A stretch of DNA of 64,000 nt from Lachnospiraceae bacterium (lineage in GTDB: Bacteria > Bacillota > Clostridia > Lachnospirales > Lachnospiraceae): contig JAJQDT010000147.1 of the NCBI GenBank assembly GCA_021202075.1, positions 26,324-90,323 of the forward strand, in the 5' to 3' direction. Under the pieces are notes generated by a model. It was given only the letters and a program-made list of their open reading frames with translations, was not told the origin of the DNA and did not search any database. Shown piece after piece: positions 38,489-49,600 of this stretch; position 1 is the stretch's first letter; every line of letters begins with the position of its first letter. Position numbers and translations under genes: made by a program.

Positions 38489-39127
38489 ATGCGGATACTG
38501 ACAATCGCGGATGAGGAATCCGCCTATCTGTGGGATCATTTTGAAAAAAGCAAGCTCGACGGGATCGATCTGATCATCTCCTGCGGCGATCTGCATCCGC
38601 ATTACCTGTCCTTTCTCGCCACCTTCACCTCCGCCCCGGTTCTCTACGTGCACGGGAACCACGACGAGAAATACGAAAAAATCCCGCCCGATGGCTGCAT
38701 CTGCATCGACGACGACATCTTTGTCTTCAACGGCGTACGCATCCTGGGGCTGGGCGGCTCCATGCGCTACCGCCCCGGCACTTACCAGTACACCGAAAAA
38801 GAGATGCAGCGGCGCGTACGGAAGCTGCGCTGGAAGCTGTTCCGCAACCGCGGCTTCGACATCCTGGTGACCCACGCCCCCGCCTATCAGTTAGGCGACG
38901 GGCGCGACCTGCCTCATCAGGGCTTCAAAAGCTTCATCACGCTCATCGACAAATACAGCCCGCGCTTTTTCCTGCACGGGCATGTACATATGTCCTACGG
39001 CCGCCAGTACAGGCGCTATGACAAGTATCAAAACACACATGTCATCAACGCGTACGACCGCTTTGTATTTGACTACGAGGCCGACACCGAGGAAGAGCTC
39101 GTGCCGACGTATTATGGGGTGATGTAG
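38489..39127 (+). CDS. Metallophosphoesterase
   Basis: LIISCGDLHPHYLSFL; VLYVHGNHDEKYEK; DILVTHAPAYQLGDG; FFLHGHVHMSYG. Confidence 0.93.
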   Translation: MRILTIADEESAYLWDHFEKSKLDGIDLIISCGDLHPHYLSFLATFTSAPVLYVHGNHDEKYEKIPPDGCICIDDDIFVFNGVRILGLGGSMRYRPGTYQYTEKEMQRRVRKLRWKLFRNRGFDILVTHAPAYQLGDGRDLPHQGFKSFITLIDKYSPRFFLHGHVHMSYGRQYRRYDKYQNTHVINAYDRFVFDYEADTEEELVPTYYGVM

Positions 39128-39287
39128 ATGGGCCCGCTGTACTAAGCCCAGGGAGTTTTCTCGTTCTTCGTCCTCGTAGCCGCGGAAATATACCTGCACG
39201 ATTTTATCATGGTCAAACATACAGGCGCTATGCTACCTGTCTTATGCTTCAGGCGAGCAAGGTTCGTTTGAAGCAATTGAATACCCA

Positions 39288-40871
39288 CTACACGATCGCT
39301 TCCACCAGAATCCTGTCGCCGACCGGTACTTCCTTCACTCCAATTTCTTTATTTTTATTAAAACAGAAGCTCAGCATATATCCCTTCTTTAAGTGATAAT
39401 AGTCCAGATACTCCGCCAGCTGCTGTTCTCCTCTCTCATTGTAGGCATTGCCGCGCCACAGCTTTAACTCAACAACCGATTGGACTCCTTTATAATCAAT
39501 GACCAGATCCGTCTGTTTCCGGTTTCTGGTACGTGCCTCTACATAGTAATTTCCGGTACCATTGATGATGGGCTTCAGAAAGAGCATAAAATAACGTCTG
39601 CCATCCTCTTCTATAAATCTTTGATCCTGATCCCCATAAATATCATCAAAATATTCAACAAACTTTTCCAGCAAACGTCTCATATCGAGCTGATCATTTG
39701 AGATAAATTGATTTTTTTCATCGGAACCCAACCGGAAAATCTCTGTTCTGGAAGCATCCGCCGTCATGAGGAAATAATTATAAAGTCTGGTCTCAAAAAT
39801 CCGATTCGCGATCTGCAGCGTTCCACTCACATTTTTGACAAAACCAAACATATGAAGCAGATTCGTCACCGGATCATCAATATTAAATGGAATCGGTTCT
39901 CCACAAAACAAAAGGTCATAGATCCTGATTTTCATTTCAGGATATTGATTGAGCTTATCCCACAGAGACTCAAACAGAGCATTCTGCTCGGTAAGAATAA
40001 GCTTCACAGCCTCATTGACACCTTCTGCAGTCCAGGCAGCACTTCTGTCCGGGAACTCGTCCGTCCCGGCAATTTCCTCATCCAGTAATTTGCATAATTC
40101 GGAGGAAAGCACCGGGTAGCCCGACGTATAATCATAAATCGCTTCCGCCACAGCATCTACACACATACCAGTATGGTAGTCTTCTTCATACTGCCGGATC
40201 ATGCCTCCAATTTCTTCTGCTGAAAAATTCATATTCAAATTAAATTTAGCGGCAATATTCCACGGCGAATTAACTTTATGCTCTTCATCTGGCCGAATTT
40301 TACGCCTGATATTCCGCACATCATGTACCCCCGCCAGAATAACCGACTGAAAGGTCGAAACGACATCCCGTTCCAGATACGCCGCACGCAGCTGTGCCAG
40401 AAAGTCCAGAAAAATCTGGTTATTCGTCGCAGTATCCACCTCGTCAATCAGCAGAACAATCGGTCGTTCCGAAGCCGCGCACCAGTCTTCAAAAATCTGG
40501 AACAGTCTCTGCAGGGAAAGCATTCTTTCCGTTCCCTGGATAATCGCTTCAAACTGTTCTCTGATTCCAGCCGGAAAGTTCCTGACCGTCCGCAGCAGCG
40601 CACTGGAAAAGCCTTTTAAAAATGAAGGAGCATCTTCATACGCCGTGGAATCCAGACGTTGAAAATCCATCGACACCACCGCATAATCATCCTTTAAAAA
40701 CTCAGCCAATGCCCGCAATGTTGTCGTCTTTCCATATTGTCTCGCACGGTTAATCGTAAAATAATCCCCATTATCCACCATCTCCCTGATTTCCATAAGC
40801 CGTGAAGTCAGGTCTACCATATAATGCCTTGCAGGTATGCAGGCCCCTGTCGTGTTAAATCTCTTTGCCAT
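39288..40871 (-). CDS. AAA-ATPase-like protein with C-terminal PD-(D/E)XK nuclease domain
   Basis: MAKRFNTTGACIPARHYMVDLTSRLMEIREMVDNGDYFTINRARQYGKTTTLRALAEFL (Walker A variant), PIVLLIDEVDTATN, TDLVIDYKGVQSVVELKLWRGNAY. Confidence 0.88.
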   Translation of the reverse strand: MAKRFNTTGACIPARHYMVDLTSRLMEIREMVDNGDYFTINRARQYGKTTTLRALAEFLKDDYAVVSMDFQRLDSTAYEDAPSFLKGFSSALLRTVRNFPAGIREQFEAIIQGTERMLSLQRLFQIFEDWCAASERPIVLLIDEVDTATNNQIFLDFLAQLRAAYLERDVVSTFQSVILAGVHDVRNIRRKIRPDEEHKVNSPWNIAAKFNLNMNFSAEEIGGMIRQYEEDYHTGMCVDAVAEAIYDYTSGYPVLSSELCKLLDEEIAGTDEFPDRSAAWTAEGVNEAVKLILTEQNALFESLWDKLNQYPEMKIRIYDLLFCGEPIPFNIDDPVTNLLHMFGFVKNVSGTLQIANRIFETRLYNYFLMTADASRTEIFRLGSDEKNQFISNDQLDMRRLLEKFVEYFDDIYGDQDQRFIEEDGRRYFMLFLKPIINGTGNYYVEARTRNRKQTDLVIDYKGVQSVVELKLWRGNAYNERGEQQLAEYLDYYHLKKGYMLSFCFNKNKEIGVKEVPVGDRILVEAIV

Positions 40872-41014
40872 ATACGGCACCTCCCTCTCACCAGCACAAT
40901 TCAAATGCCCTTGCTCCATATGGGAAAGTATAGCACAGGTTTAAAAGAAAAGCCACCGCAACTGTGCCTAAAGGGTGCCTGAAGTTCAGAAACAAACTGT
41001 AAAAGCACGGAACA

Positions 41015-41131
41015 ATGACTGCCTCATACAAGACGAAAGCCTTTAACACCACAAATTCAGTAATCGCCGCCTTGCGCGACTGGCTTCTCGAGCAGGGCGT
41101 TCACGATGTCTGTATGGAATCCACTGGTAAA
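41015..41131 (+). pseudogene. IS110-family transposase N-terminal remnant
   Basis: TASYKTKAFNTTNSVIAALRDWLLEQGVHDVCMESTGKY is typical of the IS110 N-terminal DEDD domain; similarity stops after ESTGKY. Confidence 0.75.
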
Positions 41132-41217
41132 TACCATGCAGGCATTATATCACACTATTATCCGGAACAGTACTTTTATGCAGAAGGCATGGAAAATATT
41201 GCTAACGCAAGAAACGC

Positions 41218-41475
41218 TTGCGATATAGCATTATCTGTGTTATAGTCACAATAAGGTAAAAAGGAGTGTTGCCTGTACTGCATGATGGTTTGTTCCCTGT
41301 ATTTGATAGATGATAAACGCATAATTGGTCACCAGAGCGGTTATTTTTGTGTCTTGTTACTTCCAATCTTTATCCAAGGCTAAATGAGGTTAAGCAGAGG
41401 CTACGCACTGCATTCATGGAAACAAACCATCATTGCTATTAAGGTTCACCACCTCTGCTTTTTCCGATATATGTA
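41218..41475 (+). ncRNA. Candidate orphan structured RNA: promoter plus interleaved inverted repeats plus terminator-like 3' end
   Basis: TTGCGA-N17-TATAGT (41218-41246); tgatggtttgttcc pairs ggaaacaaaccatca; aagcagagg pairs cctctgctttttc; the two pairs interleave. Confidence 0.4.
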
Positions 41476-41513
41476 TAAACAGGAATTAAATAGCATATTC
41501 ATTGTCTTATTCA

Positions 41514-42716
41514 TCAGCCTGCCATCTCTAATTTCAGCTTTACAATCCTTGTTACGGATTTGTCCAGTCTGGACTCTGAAATCTTTCCTGAGCGGACTGC
41601 GGAAAGGACAGCATTATAGGCCTGAACAAAATTTTCCGGTGCCAGAATCATATCACAGCCGGCCTGTATGGCCTTGACAGCGGCCTGTCCGGATGAATAG
41701 CTGTCTGTGATCGCGCTCATTGACATGGCATCTGTAATCACAATTCCATCATAGGAAAGTTCATTTCTCAGAATCTTTGTTACGATTTTCTTAGAGAGTG
41801 TCGCAGGAACATTGCTGCCTGTCACATTTGGCAGAGAAATATGTCCAACCATAATAAATTCGGTTCCCTTTGCGATCCCTTTTTTGAAAGGCTTCAGTTC
41901 GCTGTTTCTCAGCTGCGAAAGTTTACGGAGAGAGACTGCCATCCCCAGATGAGAATCCTCTGTAGTATTTCCATGCCCCGGGAAATGCTTCAGAGTCGAT
42001 GCAATTCCTGCGGCGTGCAATCCGTCAACGTATTTCCCCACCATTTTTGATACCAGAGAGGAACTGGATCCGAAAGACCTGTATTTAACCACCGTATTAG
42101 ATGGATTGCTCCAGATATCTGCTACCGGTGCAAAGTCAACATTGAAACCGTATTTTGCAAGATAAGTCCCAATATACTTTCCAGCCGAATAGGCCTTACT
42201 CGCCTTTTTCGTTGCACCTATGGCGCTCATATTTCCTACATTTTTTACACCAAACGCACTTTTTGAGGCAATCCTTGCAACAGTTCCCCCTTCTTCGTCT
42301 ACAGCAATGAACGGGATGACTCCAACCGTATTCACGCTCATGCTCTTAAGTGCTTTGTTGAGTTTTTTTATCTGACTCACCCCGGTGATGTTGCTTCCCA
42401 TCAGAATAAATCCGCCAACCGGATATTTCTTATACTTACTTTTCAATTCGCTGGTCACTTTTGTCGCCGCGCCGCCTCCCGTCAGCGTCTCAGGTGTAAT
42501 AACAAATAACTGAGCCACTTTTTCTTTCAGAGTCATGTTTTCCACGATTTGTTTTACATCCGTCTGCTGTGTATCCATCTGTTCTGTTTCTGTAGCCGAC
42601 TGTTCCGTTTCTGCCTGTGCTGCCAGAGTATCGGCCTTTCCGGCCCCGATCAGAAAGCCCACCAAACAGACTAACCCTGCAATTTTCCAAAACTGTTTCC
42701 AATGGTCTATTTTCAT
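41514..42716 (-). CDS. Secreted GH3 family beta-N-acetylhexosaminidase (NagZ-like)
   Basis: STLKHFPGHGNTTEDSHLGM (NagZ motif), DGIVITDAMSMSAI (nucleophile Asp), N-terminal signal/TM. Confidence 0.92.
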   Translation of the reverse strand: MKIDHWKQFWKIAGLVCLVGFLIGAGKADTLAAQAETEQSATETEQMDTQQTDVKQIVENMTLKEKVAQLFVITPETLTGGGAATKVTSELKSKYKKYPVGGFILMGSNITGVSQIKKLNKALKSMSVNTVGVIPFIAVDEEGGTVARIASKSAFGVKNVGNMSAIGATKKASKAYSAGKYIGTYLAKYGFNVDFAPVADIWSNPSNTVVKYRSFGSSSSLVSKMVGKYVDGLHAAGIASTLKHFPGHGNTTEDSHLGMAVSLRKLSQLRNSELKPFKKGIAKGTEFIMVGHISLPNVTGSNVPATLSKKIVTKILRNELSYDGIVITDAMSMSAITDSYSSGQAAVKAIQAGCDMILAPENFVQAYNAVLSAVRSGKISESRLDKSVTRIVKLKLEMAG

Positions 42717-42926
42717 CGCTCATTTCCCCCAATTCCCTATTAGAGCGCTCTCGGAAACTCAAAACCTCCCGAGATTCCGCTCTTTTTTACATGTTCTAAA
42801 TTTTCCCTTCCTCCAAATCCAAAGAAAAAATTTAAATAAATTTTCAAAAAGCTCTTGACATTTTCGTGAAATTGTGCGGCGTATTTGGTGGCCAAACCCA
42901 GGCCACCAAATGCACCCTTGTAAATT

Positions 42927-43075
42927 TCCATAAGCCGTGAAGTCAGGTCTACCATATAATGCCTTGCAGGTATGCAGGCTCCTGTCATGTTAAATCTCTT
43001 AGCCATATACGGCACCTCCCTCTTGCCATCACAATTCAAATGTCCTTGTTCCATTTGAGAAAGTATAGCACAGGT
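42927..43075 (-). pseudogene. Truncated duplicate of the AAA-ATPase/PD-(D/E)XK gene 5' end
   Basis: MAKRFNMTGACIPARHYMVDLTSRLMEIYKG...; near identical to 40795-40940 including the upstream region. Confidence 0.9.
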
Positions 43076-43219
43076 CTAAAAGAAAAGCCACTGCAATCGG
43101 ACTAAAGTTCAGAAACAAAACAGAACGCCGGGCTATCTGCAGAATCAGGGCAATAATGGCACCAGGATTTTTCATTACTCAATAGTTGTGATTCTTTCGT
43201 TAGCTCATCCATACACGTA

Positions 43220-46200
43220 TCATTTCGAAATTCGAACCTTTTTCGCCTTACTCCATGCAGAATAGTACTTCACTCCGGAAACTGTCTTATAGCTGCGGAT
43301 TCGCACATAATACGTTTTTTTCATCTTTAAATTCTTTAATTTGCAGCTTGTTTTTGCAGATTTGGAGATCGTCTTTGTTTTGCATCCCTTTGTAAAACTG
43401 CTGTTTCTGGCGTACTGAATCTCATAACCGGTCACCTTGCTTTTTTTCTTCCACTTTACGGTCACGGTTTTAGAGGATTTATTCTTCACAGAAGAAAGAG
43501 AAACCTTCGTCAGTCTCACTATCTTCCCTTCCCCTCCATTTCCAACTATGATTTTTGAATGTCCAAAATAAGGTTTTACCATATAAGTATATTTTGTTCC
43601 GTTCACGCTTTTTACGGTTTTATCCGTATAGCTGACAGTGGAAGCATTCGTTATTTTTTGAATTATTTCATAATCGTCTGATCCGGTTTTACGGTAAATA
43701 TAATACCCGGCAGCGCCAGATACTTCGGTCCATTTCAGTTTTATTCCACTGCTCAGATTTGTCAGCGAACTGAACTCTGACGGAGTGGAATAATCAACAG
43801 AGGACTGGAGAACGCTCGGTTGATTCAGGTCAATCGAGAAGAAAACCGGTTCAGAGGAATCCGTGCAATACCAGTAAACCGTATTGCCCGAAACGATTGG
43901 CTGACAATCCGAAAGCATCCCCGTAGCTGAATAAATCTCAGAGGTCGCATTTCCCTGCCCGTCAAGATAAACAAAACGGAGGGTTCTATTGATAAAGGTC
44001 TCGTCATCAATCTCTTCACTTGTTTCTTCTGTCCACAATAACAGGAAACGGTCACTGCCCAGCTTTACCAGCTGCGGCGTAGATACCGTGATATCTGTAT
44101 CCATACTGTAACTTGTTATCCACCGGACGCTCGTGCCCGATGTGCTGAAATCGTTTCTGGATGTAACCGTCACAAAAATATTGCGGGTTGTATAGCTCGA
44201 CCAGCCAGAGTCCTGATTCACAGAATTTCCTGCTACAAGATACGACGAGGAGGAGTATTCCAGTCCGCCAAGAGATGCGCCTGTTGCGTTATCCCCCGTT
44301 TCTCCTTGAAACGAAAATATCTTCAGGGACGCATAATCTGAGCCGCCGCCCACTTCCGCGGCACATCGGTTCAGCACTGCTGCTCGGGGATAAGCATCAC
44401 CATGATCCAGGGAGACAAAATTTCCTGCATCATCAACAAGAACAAACTGATTAAACGAATGGGATACATATCCGAAGGGGGAACTCGCTACCTTATAATG
44501 AGCTTCGGCAATCGTCATATCCGATTCATTTACAAGCACGGTCACATTCGCCTGATGATTCAGGCCATCTGAGGATGCATACATCTTATGACTGGTACGA
44601 ATATAAAGATACCCTCCTCTTTCCGTCATTCGCAAGCTTCCTGAACTAAATGGAACGGTTGTATTTGCGCCATACAGGCTTGCTTCTCCCTGCCGTACCC
44701 AGTCCGTGCTGTATTTCACCACACGTATGACTTCAATGGAATCATCCTCCCCCGAATTGGACTGCCCGAATACCAGATAATATGCATTACTTGCAGCGTA
44801 AAAGCCTCCAAAGGATTCCAGTTCGCATAAAACGGTTTTCTTTCGTGTCAGATTCATTGCACTGTCATAGTATTCAACTATAATCGCATCGCTTGTGTAT
44901 TCCACCCGCATAAAGCCGCCGCTTACTGCTGTTAAATAGGAGTTTACAACAGAACTCCGCGTCGAATACGTCTGAGCATCTATGTTTGTCGAATTCTGGA
45001 TGGACAATTCAGCAACATCTGATACAGTGTTGGAATAATAGATAATTTTCTTAGAAGAGCCGGTTCCTGACGCACCTCCGGCAAAAGCCCGGACTTCATA
45101 AGAATATTCCGTTCCGCTGGCCACATTTGTATCTGTGAAACTGGTGGCAGAGGCATCGTTAATCGTCGCAATCACGGAATAACTGTCCGACGATGTCTTT
45201 CGATACACATAGTATCCCTCGGCATCTGAGACAGGTTCCCAATTGATTTTTATGCCTCCAGAGAGCATATCCAGAACCGACAGATTGACTCGCGGTAAAA
45301 TATTTTTTGAACTGTTATAATAAATATCCGCACCCGTCAGATATGTATTTGAAGAACCAATACTGATATTCGCCCAAGCAGCTTCGGAGCCTCCGTAATA
45401 GACTTCAGCCAGGTTGGAACACGAATTGAAAGCATATGCCGAAACTGTAGTTAAACTTGCCGGGAGACGCAATGTCACAAGATTAGTACAATTAGCAAAT
45501 GAATATTCTCCGAGCGCCTGCACACCATCGCCTAAAACAACATTCTTCAGCCCTGTACAGTACGCAAAAGCGTTGGAACCTATTGTTATTACACTGTCAG
45601 GAATTGTAACCGATGGCAGGCTCTTACAGGTGGAAAAAGCACATATGCCAATATCTGTCAGTGTATCAGGAAGGGATATCGATGTCAGATTTTCGCAATT
45701 CCAAAACGCATAAGAACAGATCGTAGTAATTCCACTTTCTATAACAACCGATTTAATAGAAGACCTTTGACTGTACCACGGGACGTAAGAATTCTCCGTC
45801 ATTTCTCCGCTGCCGCTGACCGTCAGTGTCCCGTCCTCTGACAAGTCCCATGTCCAGTCACCGGTCTCCTCGCTGATCGTTGCAATCATCGATTCATCGA
45901 CATCCTCGATGGATTCAATCAAAATATCAGAAGCCTCACTTAATACATCAGATTCTGAGTTCTCCGTATTCAGATTCGATCCTGAGTCCAAAGCTTCTGT
46001 CTGTGACTCTCCGCCAGCGTCATCTGTGGTTTCCGTGGTTTCCGTGGTTTCTGTGTTTTCCGAGCCTTCTATGTTGTCCGAATTCTCTGTGTTTTCCTCA
46101 CTTCCCGCTTCCCCCATATCAATCAGCAGCGCCCCGGATTCCAGGCTCTCATCTTCTCCCAGAATAACTTCCGCAGAATCATCCGTTGCCACAACCGACG

Positions 46201-46354
46201 ATTCCGAAATCTCTTCCAATTCACCATCTGAAACTACAGTCGGATTCTCGTCCTCCACAGCAATCTCCACATCTTCATTCGCAGAAATTATATTTGCCGG
46301 CCAAACGGCAAAAACCGCTATTGCCAATAGTATAAACGCTTTCTTTTTCATCAT
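43220..46354 (-). CDS. Large secreted protein with BspA-like LRR (LRR_5) and fibronectin type III modules
   Basis: Signal peptide MMKKKAFILLAIAVFAVWPANIISA; SLPDTLTDIGICAFSTCKSLPSVTIPDSVITIGSNAFAYCTGLKNVVLGDGVQALGEYSFANCTNL; FN3-like GIKINWEPVSDAEGYYVYRKT. Confidence 0.88.
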   Translation of the reverse strand: MMKKKAFILLAIAVFAVWPANIISANEDVEIAVEDENPTVVSDGELEEISESSVVATDDSAEVILGEDESLESGALLIDMGEAGSEENTENSDNIEGSENTETTETTETTDDAGGESQTEALDSGSNLNTENSESDVLSEASDILIESIEDVDESMIATISEETGDWTWDLSEDGTLTVSGSGEMTENSYVPWYSQRSSIKSVVIESGITTICSYAFWNCENLTSISLPDTLTDIGICAFSTCKSLPSVTIPDSVITIGSNAFAYCTGLKNVVLGDGVQALGEYSFANCTNLVTLRLPASLTTVSAYAFNSCSNLAEVYYGGSEAAWANISIGSSNTYLTGADIYYNSSKNILPRVNLSVLDMLSGGIKINWEPVSDAEGYYVYRKTSSDSYSVIATINDASATSFTDTNVASGTEYSYEVRAFAGGASGTGSSKKIIYYSNTVSDVAELSIQNSTNIDAQTYSTRSSVVNSYLTAVSGGFMRVEYTSDAIIVEYYDSAMNLTRKKTVLCELESFGGFYAASNAYYLVFGQSNSGEDDSIEVIRVVKYSTDWVRQGEASLYGANTTVPFSSGSLRMTERGGYLYIRTSHKMYASSDGLNHQANVTVLVNESDMTIAEAHYKVASSPFGYVSHSFNQFVLVDDAGNFVSLDHGDAYPRAAVLNRCAAEVGGGSDYASLKIFSFQGETGDNATGASLGGLEYSSSSYLVAGNSVNQDSGWSSYTTRNIFVTVTSRNDFSTSGTSVRWITSYSMDTDITVSTPQLVKLGSDRFLLLWTEETSEEIDDETFINRTLRFVYLDGQGNATSEIYSATGMLSDCQPIVSGNTVYWYCTDSSEPVFFSIDLNQPSVLQSSVDYSTPSEFSSLTNLSSGIKLKWTEVSGAAGYYIYRKTGSDDYEIIQKITNASTVSYTDKTVKSVNGTKYTYMVKPYFGHSKIIVGNGGEGKIVRLTKVSLSSVKNKSSKTVTVKWKKKSKVTGYEIQYARNSSFTKGCKTKTISKSAKTSCKLKNLKMKKTYYVRIRSYKTVSGVKYYSAWSKAKKVRISK

Positions 46355-46611
46355 AGCCCCTCCACATAACATAACTTTATTGGACAATTCTCCTGACTCG
46401 GACAAGCCGGAACCAAAATTTTGCCATTTTGCGCAGGAAATTGTTCTTAAGTTTCTAAATATACATCCGAATGCATCATCCAAATGCATTGATCATTCGC
46501 AACAAAGAATTCTTGCTTTTTCCCTTCGAAAGAATCTCGTCATTACCTGCGCAATGACAGACTGTGCAAGGCGCCCTCGCTAAGCACAGCCTGTCATTCC
46601 GAATTAATCTC

Positions 46612-49600
46612 TTACGATACCTTCACTTTTTTCTTGCTGCTCCACGCACTGTAATATGTCGTTCCATTTACCTTTTTGTATGTTCGGATACGGACATAAT
46701 AAGTCTTTCCGCTTTTCAGCTTTGAAAGCACCTTGCTTACTTTCTTTGCGCCGGAAACTTTGACGGTTTTTGTAGCGCTACCGCTCTTAAACTTCTTGCT
46801 CGTGGAATACTGAATCTGGTAGCCGCTTACCTTTGTCGTCTTCTTCCACTTCACAGTTGCTTTCTTCGCAGCGGAACTGGTCACACCAGAAAGCTTCACT
46901 GCAACCAGCCGCACAGTTGTCTGCGGCGCACTCGCCGTACCTTCGACACTCCCGGTATAAGGAACAACCTTATAAATATATGTGGTACCGTTCTTTTTCT
47001 TTACCTTTGTATCCGTATAGCTCAGTTTGGCACCGCTTGTAATGGTCTTAATCTTCGTGTACTTACCTTTTGTCGTCTTACGGTAAATATTGTAGCCATC
47101 CGCGCCATCCGCCATCGTCCAGCTGAGTTTTATTCCTTTAGAGGTATTCGTCAGGCTAGAAATAGCAAATGTGTCCGTTTCCGATGTATCTCCATCTGTG
47201 GAAGACTGTGAACCAGCAGCGTTGGCAGAATCCGTATTGGTCGTTCCAGATTCCGTTCCCGTGCTTCCCTGTGCACCCGTGGCTGTTCCGGTTCCGGCAG
47301 AAGAGTCTGCGGATGATCCCGTATTTGTACCAGAGCCGCTGTCACTCGATGTTCCGGTATCTGTGCTGCTTCCAGTTCCACCCGATGAATCCGAGCCATC
47401 CTGGGAATCATCCGTATTCCCTACTGTGATGGTAAGCTCTTTGCTCGCAGAATTATAGTTTGCGTTTCCTTCCGCCGAAACAATAATGATCACAGTGCCT
47501 TCCGCCAGACCAGTAACCACACCCGACTCATCGACAGAGGCAATGGAAGAATCGCTGGAACTATAAGTAATCGTGCCAGTTCCGATTGCCGTGATCGCGG
47601 CTGTTTCCCCGATACCAATACTCTCCGTATCAACCGACGCAGTCAGCGTCTGACTGGCCTTGTTAATTGTGAAATACAGCACAACCTCGCCTGTATAATT
47701 GCCTGTTCCGGTAACTGTAACCGTTGCCGTACCGGCGTTCGTATTATTGGCGTAGGTAACCGAATAATCCGAACCGGCGGTCAACTTTGTGTCCCCGTTT
47801 TTCACTGTAACTGACGGCTTTTTTGCGCTCCCGCTGTAGGTAATGCTGGTATAAGACAGCGTGATAGTGCAAGTCTCCAGGCTGACCACCGTCTGAGCAG
47901 CCCCATAGACTGCGGCATCAAACGATTCCGCACTTTCGCGTAAAATATATGTAAACGAAAGTGTACCATCACTCCCGGCTATTCCCTGCGCAATGAAGAG
48001 CAGGTTCTCCGCCGCCAGCAATTCCTCTGCATCCGCATCCTTCACAACAATCAAAACATATTGCTCGCCGGAAACCAGTTCTGCAAAGGAAGACATTATT
48101 CCGCCGCCGTTGTCCGATGTCGTGCCAGCATATGCCGTCTCGACAATAATCGCCTCGTTTTCATAAATGATGTTCCCCGTCTCAGAATCCGCTAAAGTTT
48201 CTTCTGCCGTCTCGATGTCAATCAGAGCTTCCTCTATCGTTTCAGTTTCAGCAGTCGTCTCCGATTCGGAGGTAATCTCCGTTTCTGCGGTAATTTCCGC
48301 TTCTGATTCTTCAACCGTCTCCTCTGCATCCTCTACAGCCGTGGCTGCTGCTGTTTCTTCAGTCCCATCACTTTCGTCCTCCGTCATCTCTGTTTCGTTT
48401 GTTGTATCCTCTTCCAGATCAATGACTAAGGTTTCCAGAGCCTCATCCGAAATCTCCGTAGGCATTTCTTCTTCCGAAACCGCAGACAAAGCGGTTGAGA
48501 AATCGCTAATTACTAATTCTGCGGTTCCTTCCCATTCGCATATAAAAGATCCTAATGAACCATAACTATCGATATCATCCCATTGCCCTGGTGAGATACT
48601 ATATTCTGAGTCGTTTCTGTATCCGTTACATATAACACCATAATTCTGCTCTCCCAGGTTATCCGGTTCCCCTGTTCCCCAATTAGTATAAGTAACTTCT
48701 TCCCCCGTCACCCAATAGTTCCAGTTGCCCTCACCATCTGCATCAGTTAACCCTATCCATATATCTTCATCATCTGCAACACTCTGGACATAATCAAAAA
48801 CCGCATCCTGTTCCTCTTGTGAAGTAATAGTGACCAAATGACCCCCTAATGTCTCACAGTATTTCTTTGCCTCTTCCCAAGTATATCCGTAATTGTAATA
48901 ATAGCGATAACTATTGCCATTGAAGGTAACAACATCTTCAGGAATGCTCATGTTCGAATTCGCACTTATAAATTCATCGCAAGTATATTCATCCCACTCA
49001 CATATATATCCTTCCTGCTCTGTACTGGCATTAACCAAATCATTCCACTCATAGGGCCATACAGCAACATATTGTTCATCTAATTCCGGATACTCACCCG
49101 AGTCATTATTAGGCTCATCTTCCGCCCAATTAGTATAGTTCCACTCTTCACCAGTTACCCAATACCAATTGAAGTTTTCGTCACAATATCCGCCGATCCA
49201 GTATAAACCACCTGAGAGCGTTTCAATGAAGGCCTGTTCATCACTTGAAGTAATTGTTGCCAGATGTCCTCCCAATTCCACACAATTATTCTCCGCATTT
49301 ATCCAGGTAAGCTGATCCGTATAAACATAATAATAGTGTCCATTATATTCCACCGCGTCATCAGGAATAGTTTTACCATTCGCGTTCAAACAATGAATAG
49401 TTACGGTCTGTGCTTCTCCGTCCACCGTAATTTCCTGTTCTCCATACTGGTCGCCGGATGTTACAGACAAAGTATAATCTCCATTTCCCAGATAGAATGT
49501 CGCTTCTCCACTGTCATCCGTTATCGGATCCGCATCCAGACCTGTTCCGCCAATCACAGCGTCCGCCAGCGCATTTCCGTAGGCATCTGTAGCGGTCACA

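Noticed and set aside
41015-41245. Functional IS110 element
   Set aside because: Only ~39 codons of the N-terminal domain are recognisable; no full transposase, so scored as a remnant.
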